A stretch of 64,000 nucleotides of DNA from Phymatolithon calcareum (taxonomy: Eukaryota; Rhodophyta; Florideophyceae; Hapalidiales), in NCBI GenBank assembly GCA_977006965.1, contig OZ345355.1:868001-932000 (forward strand), read 5' to 3'. Below, one piece after another: positions 21,613-30,966 of the stretch. How positions within the stretch are numbered: the stretch's first letter is position 1; the number at the start of each line of letters is the position of its first letter. The notes beneath the pieces are model-generated. The model did no database searches. It was not told the origin of the DNA and was given only the letters and a program-made list of their open reading frames with translations. Made by a program: the position numbers and the translations under genes.

Positions 21613-22985
21613 GCAGTTTCCCTAAATTACTTGCGGACCGATGCAAAATGTCATTCGTGGCCAGTCCGGCACTATAAACTACTTTTTGTCTTCCGTGTGC
21701 GAACTTTAAATAATATTTCTAAATATTCAATATCGCGGTGGGCTCGGCTCTCCCGGTCCCACCTAAAGCTTTTCTATTGAACGCCCATTTCTTTGGGTCA
21801 GAGAGGGACGATGCATTCGTGTCCTGATGCTTAAAAACTTGACACACATTCTTTCCAATAAGTATCTTTATGGAAAAGCTGCGAAAGCTTTTTCTATCGT
21901 TGTATTAAACGGTTTGACAAAAGAGTGGACACTCTCGGATTTGATAAACTGATCCACGATACAGCAATGTACCAGATCCTCCTCCTACACTAACCATTTA
22001 TTAAACATTACACTAGGGAAGTTACAAGACGCTTCCTGTGAAGTTGTTCTTCATCTCTCGCATTCATTGCTGTAAGGCTGCTGACTCGTTTGCATTAAGC
22101 CAGACAAACGAGACGGAGACCATGTTTCCATTCTCGAAGTGGTTTATTCTTGAGCTACGTATTCTAAACATTTTTTATGTCAAACGAAGTATCTAAAGCG
22201 AACCAGAGAAAAAGTATCCAGTGGATGCTGTTGATTTCCGATAGTTTTTCAAGAGCGCAGATATGCATGAATGTGTCTTGCATTGCACGCAGCATTTCCC
22301 AAATACGGGGTTGAGAGCGCTTTTATTTTAATATACTCGATCCTTTAAAAAAGAAGAGCTTCCTGTTCATATCTGTCTGATACTTCAATACTCTTTGCTA
22401 GCACATAGCACATGAGACGGATCTTTCCTGGGTGAGAATTGCCAAGAGCTGAAGTGCTAGAGTTGTCATTGCTGCCCCCCCATTCCCTTAATTTCACGTC
22501 TTGTGCGGTGAATGCATCTAAATATAGAGATCCTGTAATCACAAGGCCGCATGCAATCTGCTCGCAGTTCGTGTCAAACATTGCTGGACACTCCACTCGT
22601 ATTGGAGATGCGATATTGTTCTCGAAGGAAGGAGGAGTTTGTTACTATTTCTGCAGATATATCAATGCTGTACACTAGGCTCCGTTTTCAAGGCGTTACC
22701 TTCACTAGAAGTGCATGAGATTGCGGCACCGTGATTTTGCAACAAGCGGTGCTGGACAACCGGCTTCATTCTCGTGAAGTGATCTTAAGGAGGAGCTGGA
22801 GAAAGAGGTACAGCCACCGCCTGTGCCATTGAAGAGGCGGAATAAGTGTAAGCTGTAAAAAAAGCACCAAGTACAGGTCAGTGGGTCGGTGTTGTTTCAA
22901 CACCTGCCCTGTCATTAGGCCAGTACTTACATTGAAGGGATGTTCTTGGCCATCAATTAACTGAAGAAGTTCTCAGCTTCTTTCC
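21613..22985. other. no recognisable gene
   Basis: No transposon ends or conserved motifs seen. It includes the upstream region of the CHY-RING gene. Confidence 0.55.
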
Positions 22986-22995
22986 TATAAAAGGG
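22986..22995 (+). promoter_or_regulatory. TATA box of the CHY-RING gene
   Basis: TATAAAAGGG lies 43 bp before the chosen ATG. This leaves room for only a very short 5' UTR. Confidence 0.6.
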
Positions 22996-23037
22996 CATTG
23001 AGAATCCTTGTACATCTCTGGCAATCTATCGTTCAAA

Positions 23038-23919
23038 ATGGCGTCTCGGCATATCTCTGGAGGAAACTCAAATAGGTCTTCCCCGAAAGGATCCGGTGGA
23101 ATCCGTTCGGGTTCTAGTTCGAGCAACACACGAGCATACGTTACAGTCAACTGCAAGCATTACGACCGCAACTGCAACATGATTGCTCCATGCTGTCGAC
23201 AAGTTGTGTGCTGCCACCGCGGCCACGACGAGAACGGCCACTGCCGAAAGAAGATGGACAAGAGCAAAGTCACAACGCTTGTGTGTTGTAGCTGTAAGCA
23301 AAGCCAGAATATCGGAAAGGCGTGCCGCTTTTGCTCCAGACTTTTCGGCGAGAAAGGTTGCACCAAGTGTCGTATGTGGTATTCTGGCAGTGGATTCCAT
23401 TGCAAGAGTTGTGGTGTCTGTCGTCAAGGTCGCGAGAAGGATATGATGCACTGCGATACGTGCAGCAAGTGTTATCCACTTCGTTCCGGAGCATATGGAC
23501 ATACATGTGGGAGTTCGTCTTCGTCTCCCCGCTGCGCTGCATGTGGCAAGGATACTTTTTCCAGTCGCAAGCCGTCCACAACAATGAGCTGCGGGCATTC
23601 CATTCATTGCGAATGCTTTCTCGAAAGAGTCAAGACAAGCTATAGCTGTCCGATTCGAAGCTGCAAGAAAACCGTTGCGAATATGACAGTTTGGAACAAG
23701 GCACTCGACCGGTTAGCAGAAGTGGAGATGAGGGCAAGCCCGTCATCGGCAATCAAGATCTATTGCTTTGACTGTCGGGCAACGTCATCAATTCGATCTG
23801 GTGGCCAGTTTAAGAAGTGTAGAGGTGCAAACTGCGGGAGCTACAACACTGCTCGCATCCCACCTTCTCAGCAGAATGCCCCTTTTGTGACCCCGCCATC
23901 CAATATTCCGCGTAATTAG
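23038..23919 (+). CDS. RCHY1/PIRH2-like CHY and RING zinc-finger protein
   Basis: A 293-residue single-exon protein with the complete domain order of the RCHY1 (PIRH2) E3 ubiquitin ligase family, which transfers ubiquitin to substrate proteins in nucleus and cytosol. Residues 39-110: CHY zinc finger (NCKHYDRNC, APCC, CCHRGHDE). 110-160: CTCHY finger (FHCKSCGVCR, HCDTCSKCY). 166-209: RING finger (C166, C169, C185, H187, H190, C193, C204, C209). 240-275: zinc ribbon with CFDC and KKC...CGSYNT. The N-terminal 32 residues are Ser/Gly-rich. The final RING pair is CX4C (CPIRSC) rather than the usual CX2C. ATG 23038 has A at -3 and G at +4 and is preferred to the in-frame ATG at 23008. It is the only intact conserved host gene here, without introns, in a TE desert. 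Confidence 0.93.
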   Translation: MASRHISGGNSNRSSPKGSGGIRSGSSSSNTRAYVTVNCKHYDRNCNMIAPCCRQVVCCHRGHDENGHCRKKMDKSKVTTLVCCSCKQSQNIGKACRFCSRLFGEKGCTKCRMWYSGSGFHCKSCGVCRQGREKDMMHCDTCSKCYPLRSGAYGHTCGSSSSSPRCAACGKDTFSSRKPSTTMSCGHSIHCECFLERVKTSYSCPIRSCKKTVANMTVWNKALDRLAEVEMRASPSSAIKIYCFDCRATSSIRSGGQFKKCRGANCGSYNTARIPPSQQNAPFVTPPSNIPRN

Positions 23920-23988
23920 AGAGCCGAAAACTATAAAAATGCACATATTATTGCCTGGTAATACAGAGTGCTCTCACTTTTCGTTGTC

Positions 23989-23994
23989 AATAAA
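23989..23994 (+). terminator. polyadenylation signal of the CHY-RING gene
   Basis: AATAAA 70 bp after the stop codon, following a T-rich stretch. Position and sequence fit a standard eukaryotic poly(A) signal. Confidence 0.65.
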
Positions 23995-25087
23995 CAAACC
24001 GTTAAAACTTTCTCAGAAAAAACCACTGCAATTTCTAAGCACTATCAATGTTGCCATGCCTTCCAGTAATCCAAGTCAAGGGTTTCGCACAAAGCACAGC
24101 ACACTCCGGATTGGTTTTTCGTTCTGATCCCTCATTTCGGACTGATATGCACTGCGAGCCACGAATTGATCAAGAGGGCCAATTCTACACGAAGATGGAA
24201 CATCTTGGCCACAAGGGGCGTGGTTACCTACCCATATTGGGAAGCGTCCGCACAAATTTCCGGCTTCAAGTACAGATTTTTCTAATTTACCGAAGCATTA
24301 TATTTGAGATATGTTCAGAAATTCAAACGGATCGTTCCGGTTGTTTACCCTCTCGTACTACTCAATCATTTCCAGAGAAATCTGGACTGAATTAGACATC
24401 CGACTTTGAAAATATTCTGTAGATTCTTTTGTTAAAATGATTGAAAAATAGTTCATTTCGGGTGTTGGAAGCCACCTTTCGAAGAGTTCACTGCAGTTAC
24501 CGAGCTTCAACACTGTTCCAACATCTCCAGTTCTCTTAAGGTCCTATCAATGATATGTGACCAGTTCTGCAAAGCAAGAGTAAAGCTCTTTCATCCCTAA
24601 GTCGAGGGCTTTAGCCAGTAAACGAAGGTTTTAGTCGACGAAGTAATCGCATGTATTTTTTTTGTTGTTTCTCGCGTGTCTGGGGAAAGGAAAAGTGTCC
24701 AGGTCTTGGTGTGAAGAAAAGCTCCACATGCGAGCCCTCTACATATTCTAAAAGAATAGGAATATATATAGACACATAAAATGCCACTCTCTTGTAACTT
24801 CGCTCGCGGCTCGCCAATTCACCCTAACCTTCTCAACTTGGACGCATGTCCGAGGAGAAGGACGAGAAATACTCCACGAAGTATTGCGCTTCGCGGAAGA
24901 CTCACAGTAGAAGAATTCTACTTTGTTCCGATAAACCTCAATTTTTGCAGTACGAGAGGTATAAAATAATACCTCAATAGGTCTTTAAGGCATGCAATAT
25001 TAAACTCGTGGGGAGACGACAAAGAAATGACATTGTGACAAATAAACAATCTTAGAAGCTATCTTGCTGGCTTCCACTATAGTTTTC
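23995..25087. other. no recognisable gene
   Basis: Short open stretches only; no motif or transposon end seen. Confidence 0.55.
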
Positions 25088-25107
25088 AAAAGCTGGATCT
25101 CCACCTG

Positions 25108-25118
25108 TGGTATAGTTG
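25108..25118 (+). promoter_or_regulatory. pol III A box of SINE
   Basis: TGGTATAGTTG fits the consensus TRGYNNARNNG at every position. Confidence 0.8.
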
Positions 25119-25184
25119 TAAAACTGCCTCCGCGCACCTGTGCGCATATTTCGGTATGATACAGGCAGGAATGTTGAGGTCGCC

Positions 25185-25195
25185 GGTTCGAGTCC
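25185..25195 (+). promoter_or_regulatory. pol III B box of SINE
   Basis: GGTTCGAGTCC fits GGTTCRANYCC at every position. It starts 77 bp after the start of the A box, longer than in an ordinary tRNA without an intron. Confidence 0.85.
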
Positions 25196-25407
25196 TGTGA
25201 CAAGCAAGAATTGAATTAATGTTCCGCAAAGGGCACACGGATGTCGCCGTGGAGTGGTGTGCAGCAGTACTAGCGCGAAGAAGATACGCGAGTACCAGGA
25301 ATGGATCCATATCAGGAACATTTAGAGGACCCTTAGATGTTGAATAATGTACACTTCGTGTAATTCGAATAACCTGCAATAAACAAACAAACAAACAAAA
25401 GCTGGAT

Positions 25408-26165
25408 ATGGATTCACCCGTAAGAACACAACAGTAGCCGCAGATTTGGCACCAATATTTTCTACGACTTCCTAAGAGAACTGCAATCGTGACATATTAT
25501 TGCTTTTGTAGTTTATAGTGCAATATACATGGCAATTCCAATTATTCGTGAAAGCCGAAGTCGAACTCGCTAACGATAGGATAAAACGGAAGAAATTTAG
25601 ACCCTCGAATCGCTGCTATCCCCAATAGGGGAAAAGGAAAAATGAATGAATGAGTGAATGCTGCAGGCTTCCTTTTCACTCACGCTCATTTCTCTGAGCT
25701 CGTTCCTTTGTATTATTACACCTTCGGAATCAAAATCAGATGATACGATATCCGCATCAACTGTATTGTACTGACTGCGAAGTCGGCATTCGCAGAGAAG
25801 ATTGCCAACGACGTCCTCACAGTCCAGAACAGCATGAATCAGCTCGACAAGAGCATTGCGACAAGCCGACAATGTCATACCACGATCTTGTAATTCAAGT
25901 GTAACACTGTTGATTTCAGCCAGGTGATCACCTTATTTGACGGTCCTGTTTTCACAAGCAAGGCACTGATTAGCATTGATTTACAGACCTGTAAATCCAA
26001 GATCGGCAACAGAGATCAAAGCATACTAAATTTGATTGAAGCGATGGATCATATGTGAACTGCTAGACCATCTGGTCGCATTATTCAACACTAGCTTACT
26101 TTAGTCATACGAAAGAGTGCACGGTTCTTGAGATTCTGTTCATAGTCTCTCATGGTACTGCGAAC
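25408..26165. other. no recognised gene; short ATGA microsatellite
   Basis: A minus-strand open stretch of 93 codons (25597-25878) has no known motif. GAATGAATGAGTGAATG at about 25640-25660 is a short microsatellite. Confidence 0.5.
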
Positions 26166-26221
26166 AGACTGAATACTAAAGCCAAGCTGTCGAGAAAGCC
26201 GCAACAGTAGGCCCGAGCACA

Positions 26222-27571
26222 TTGCCGACATCCCAATTTGAACCAGTTGCGAGTAACCTGAATTTGGACAGATGCTGTCCAGCAGCAGCAGAAGATATGG
26301 GACTAAGGATCAAGGAAATTGAATCGGCACTAACAGCCTCAGAGCAAAAAATGGCCACCCTGGTGGATCGATGCCAACATTCCGGAGGCAGTAGAGATTG
26401 CTGCCAAGCAAGAGGGGAAGTACAAACTCTTAAAGAAAAGATTGGCGCCCTGGAAGGCAAAACAAAATCCACGGAGGACAAGATGCTAATCCTAGAAGCA
26501 ACTATCAGAACGTTGATGGAGGAAAACCGAAGACTCCGTCGCGGGGCTCCCGCTGCTATGGAAGACTCATCAACGGACGAAGCGCCCCATGGAGAGGAGC
26601 ATGGTGCGAGCTCGACAGAACACCAAGCTGTAGAGAAATCTAAACCAACAACGTTGAGAAATCTCAGGCACTAAGGGCCACAGAAAGCGCAAACCGAACG
26701 TGCGACAGGGAGTCTTGAACGACCTGTAAAGCGACCCCGAGAACTCGACGAAGAGGAACGAGAGAAACTGAACAATTTTACCAACAAGATGGGCAGTTTC
26801 ATGCCACGCCATGGACCAAAACCAAAGATTGTCGCATTGTACTTCCGAGGGCTCCCGAAAGCTCCACGAGACGAAATAGCTCATGCTGTGAAAGAACTAC
26901 TCAGCAAAAGGACTCTCCACCACATATCGTTCATAGGAACTACGGTAATGGAAATCTTGACCGAAACAAGAGAGTGGAATCATATCGTTCCCCTTCTGAA
27001 GGAAGCAGGCTTGATTTGCATGTACAATTACAACGTATTCGAAAACGGCAAGAGGAAAAGACAGAGTGCAGAATCTGAGCGATCGTTGAAGAGGCATGCA
27101 GCGAGAACAAGGGCGCGCGCAAGATACTGCTTATCAGTTGTAACAAATTACCATGCGAAAGAATGGTACAAAGGATTGGAAAGAGCAGCCGACCGCAAAC
27201 TCAGAGCCATCGACGTAGAGAAGGTTCGGAACCTCGAGCAGTTTCCTCGGAGGCACCTGCTCCACCCAGACGTACGAAAAATCATCGCACAGGAAAAAGC
27301 TGTCCCGAACGAGAGTGGAATGGAAAATATGAGTGTAACCGAAACGGATGAGGACGCCAATGGCCACCCGGTTGGAGACTCAGGAGAAGGATCATCGACC
27401 AGTAAAGAGACCCCAGCAAGCGCTACTGACGGTTGCGAACAAGGCGTAGAGCACGCAGACAACTCGGTGACCAACAAGCCCCAATCTATCATTGGAGACC
27501 CAGACAAGGATGAAATACCTGTAACTCCCATCGCAAACTCGGAGCAAGTCACGATCCAAAATTATTTTTAA
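26222..27571 (+). pseudogene. LINE ORF1, one in-frame stop
   Basis: A single frame from ATG 26222 to TAA 27571, interrupted only by TAA at 26672-26674. The first 150 codons are a predicted coiled coil (LRIKEIESALTASEQKMATL, LKEKIGALEGKTKSTEDKM). After the stop come a basic segment and KIVALYFRGLPKAPRDEIAH, then KRRHLLHPDV-type text and an acidic Ser-rich tail ending QNYF. The KIVALYFRGLP segment may be an RNA-binding fold; no CCHC knuckle was seen. LINE ORF1 proteins bind the element RNA. Confidence 0.8.
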
Positions 27572-27572
27572 C

Positions 27573-30500
27573 AAATATTGGAGAATTGCAACAATTAATG
27601 TGGGGGGTTCCCCCGAGACCCCCGAGTACCTTCGAAAGTTCGTGAATAACCACGGAGTCGACGTGATTGGACTCAAAGAAACAAATTTGAGGTCTGAAGC
27701 ACGTATCCGGTCAGAAATGTTCACAATGAATGCCCCTAGATCCGAACTCGTCACACAAGTTGGGCCCAACCACCAAAATTCCTCGAGTCACAGGCGTGAA
27801 TTCGGGAGAAACTTTGGATGCGCATCACTTGCCTTCCGAAGAGGATATGGAGCGAAGCTTATCTTCAAGTACGCAAAGATTCATTACCAAGTCCTCATTG
27901 CCCAAGTAGGTAACCTGAAAATTGGGGTGGTATATATGTCACATAAATCCACGCGCCAAGAAACAGAAAAGTGTCTTTCGCTCATAAATAGACATGCAAG
28001 AGGCCAGGCCATCATCTGCGGAGACTGGAATGCAAGACATAAATCATGGGATAAGAAATCCAACAGAAGAGGAAACCAAGTGGCAAAGTGGGCAGAAGAA
28101 AAAGGATGGATGCTAAAAACCCACTCGGAACCGACGTTCGAGATCAAGAATTACGCGAGTAATATCGACTTTTTCGCGACAAAAGGGAAAACCACGTCAA
28201 ACGCAAGTTCTCCGGAAGATATTTGGACAGGAAGCGCACAGCACAAATCGGTGTGCATCCGCCTCAGAAGCCGACAAGACCAAGAACCCTCCCAATCTAG
28301 AAGACCAATCAGTATGCGAAACGGGAATGATAAGAAGCAAAGGATCTCGAACAAGGAGCAGATGAGAGATCTCATTGAAGACTTGAAAAACTGCACCTCT
28401 GCCAGAAAATTAGAAAGTATCTACAAGAAGATAGTCGAGCTCGGAGGGAAGGCACGTCAGGACGCAAAAGTCCAAAAAGTGGCCCGCAGCTACAACAAGG
28501 AGCTTCCTGCGATTATAGAAAGCCTCGAAAAGTACAAAACCTCAAGAGAGTTGCACAAGGCATACAAGAAACTTGTCAAAACGTGGTGCGAGCCTTGGAG
28601 AGTATTCCGGCACGACACAAATCATTCTGGAGCATTGAGCTCGACAAACTGGCCCTGAGACGAAAAAAACTCTACAGAAGACCCAGAATGACGCAAAGAC
28701 CTGAAGACTGGGGACTATACCACGAGTGTAAACACCAAGTACGGACAAAGGTAAACAAGCGGATATACGAACAGTATCAAGAGTACATCTCTGAGCTAGA
28801 GGAGAAGGACGGACAAACTGCCCTGAAACAGCTAGCCAGGATGAAGAAGAAAATCAGAAGACGAACGGCAAGAAACAAGATGAACGGAAGACCAATGAAC
28901 AGTACCTGATTCTCTGCCCACATATCAAAAACATGCCATAGCCCCGAAAAGTGGTAACCTGGGCTAAGCAAGTTCACATGTCCTGAAGACATGAGGAACA
29001 CCATTGAAACAGCCATCCGGAGATCGCCAAGTGGAAAGGCACACGGCCTGGACGAAGTTAAGGCAGAGATGCTGAAAGTCAATGCTTCTCTGAATGCAGA
29101 CGCGCTTACGGCCTTGTGGAGAGCCTGTGGTGTGGAGAATTGCCCCTCCACTGGCAGAAAGCTCTCCTCGTCCCAATACACAAGAGCGGGACACACGAGG
29201 AACCCGGAAACTATCGCCCAATATCCCTGCTTAGCCAAGCAAGGAAAATCATAGAGACGGCCATCCATATCAAGCTGCCCAAGGTATACGACAACCACTG
29301 TTACCAACTTGGCTTCCAAAAGGGAAAAAGTACTGAGCTGGCCATTATAAGGGCCACGGAGCTGTTGAAAGGAGGCCAGCGATGCGTAGCAGTCCTGGAC
29401 CTGAAAGCGGCATACGACACAGTTCCGAGAAAACACTTAGTGAAACGAATGAGACAAGTGCTGCCTACCGAGGTCTGCACCATTGCCGAGGCATTTCTGT
29501 CACGCTAGTGGGTTTCAACAATTGGAGGTGCCGACAAGACGTGGTTTTTAGTAGACAGGGGTGTACCACAGGGGTCCTCACTCAGCCTGAGTCTGTACAA
29601 CATTTTTATGGATGAGTTCGCCGAGCGTATGAGCGAGGTCCCGAGCACATGGGCGGACGTCCCCGCTGTCCTATTCACAGACGACGTTCTTCTGTCAGCG
29701 AAATCACCTGCTGCATTGCAAGGCATGCTGGACATAGCTACTCGGTGGGCCGAAGAGCGCGGTATAACATGGAATACGAAAAAGGGAAAAAGCGAGATCT
29801 TAGAATCAGAGGAAACAGCAAGCGAAACATTCAAACTGGCGAACATGGTCCTGACGCACGTCCCGGAGGTCACCTACCTTGGAGTCTCCCTTGGACCCGA
29901 ACGAATATCAGACACGAAAATGATACAACGCCTGAAGAAGGCAAGGTCCACCGTATATGAGTTGCGTACACTTGCAATATTCAAGAAAGGGTTGACCATT
30001 CAAAAGTGCATCAAGGTGTACAAGGCACTAATACAGCCACGGTGGGAATACGCAATGCATCTAACGCCATGGACAGAAGACATTGAGAAGGCCGCCAAGG
30101 AAGTTGAGCAAACGTTCTTCAGCCAAATGTTTGGTCCTCTCTCCAGAGGAAGGTCAGACAGATTCCGAGTGTTGTACCGAATCCAAACACCGAACCAAAG
30201 ACGGGAAATCCTGGCCTTCAGGATGCTGAGGAGAACAAAGGACAAAGAAAAGATGTACCTATAAAAGCCGCCTGAGAGCAGAAACAACCAAGAGCTCCAG
30301 TCGACCAGGAACGACATTGCCGCTATGGAAAACAGGGAACCGTTTGTGGAAGCAACCAAACACATTCAAGCAAAGCAGTCTGCCGAAATGTTTCGCTCAG
30401 AATTGAAGAGGAAGAGGAGAATCCCGTATGACAAGGCGAGCGAGCTACCAGCAATCCTCAAACTCCCGAAGGTGAAGCACAGGCAATTAGCGCTTCAGTA

Positions 30501-30714
30501 CGTCTGCGGAAGATTTCCGCAGGTGTCGACAACAAGCATGGTGGAAAAATTTGGAAACCGAGCTCGACAGCTTATGGCAACGCTGAAAAACAATCTGTCA
30601 GGATGCGACTTGAAAGAAGACAAAAGACCGGATACCGAGAAAGCACTTAACGAGCTATTGCTATTCAGCAAGACCATCATAGAGTGCATGGAAAATGAAG
30701 AAGGACTGCTCTGA
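27573..30714 (+). pseudogene. LINE ORF2: AP-like endonuclease and reverse transcriptase
   Basis: ORF2 text begins at or before the ORF1 stop in another frame (YWRIATINVGGSPETPEYL), with no ATG at the domain start. Endonuclease: VDVIGLKETNL (Glu), IICGDWNARHKSWD, NIDFFA and QHKSV (His). A frame change near 28580 leads to a basic linker, with TGA at 28907 and TAA near 28955. Another frame change near 29110 leads to RT: NYRPISLLSQARKI, VAVLDLKAAYDTVPR, TAG at 29506, DRGVPQGSSLSLSLYNIFMD and LFTDDVLLSAK. TAA at 30262 precedes the C-terminal tail KLPKVKHRQLALQYVCGRFP. No RNase H is present. Confidence 0.9.
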
Positions 30715-30744
30715 AATCCAGATACGAGAAGTTAACTAGATGTC

Positions 30745-30863
30745 CCTCAGGACACAAAGCCAAATAGCGGGAACATCAGCAGCGAACCCACAAGAACACC
30801 ACATAGTAGGTAGGACGATCCATGTTCCAAACGTTCCCCACCGCCTATGGAAGGCGGTAGGTT
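30745..30863 (+). other. LINE 3' UTR hairpins
   Basis: Two short hairpins: TGTCC-CTCA-GGACA near 30750 and CCACCGCC-TATGG-AAGGCGGTAG near 30838-30860. Both are kept in the second copy at 63570-63690, and the second has a counterpart with changed stem bases at about 17235. They are candidates for the RNA element recognised by the LINE RT. Confidence 0.55.
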
Positions 30864-30966
30864 TCAACGGTCTACACACTGGAAGGTAGCAACTGAGGAA
30901 GCCTTGCCCGCATATTCGTAAGACTGTGAGGCTTTTAAATATACTCCAATCAAAAAAAGACTGAAT

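Larger units (their letters stand above)
25099..25396 (+). mobile_element. tRNA-derived SINE, family A
   Basis: A 298-bp element flanked by the 11-bp duplication AAAAGCTGGAT (25088-25098 and 25397-25407). It carries a perfect pol III A box TGGTATAGTTG (25108-25118) and B box GGTTCGAGTCC (25185-25195), an unrelated body, and the tail CCTGCAATAAAC followed by AAAC repeats. It has no coding capacity and would depend on a LINE for movement. The head does not fold into an intact tRNA. A diverged second copy lies at 62815-63010. Confidence 0.9.
26179..30957 (+). mobile_element. full-length LINE with 13-bp target duplication
   Basis: Flanked by perfect AGACTGAATACTA (26166-26178 and 30958-30970), giving a 4779-bp element. 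It has a 43-bp 5' UTR, ORF1, ORF2 with endonuclease and RT, and a 3' UTR of about 240 bp with two hairpins, ending TTTTAAATATACTCCAATC plus seven A residues. Stops and frameshifts disable both ORFs. The duplication overlaps the end of the TIR element at 30967-32822. Confidence 0.95.

Noticed and set aside
23068-23607. Long minus-strand frame (179 codons) opposite the CHY-RING gene
   Set aside because: It is a shadow of the strongly conserved Cys-rich plus-strand protein and has no motif of its own.
25108-25200. A functional tRNA gene
   Set aside because: A and B boxes are perfect, but no acceptor stem closes, the T stem has a mismatch, and the sequence is framed by a SINE duplication and tail.
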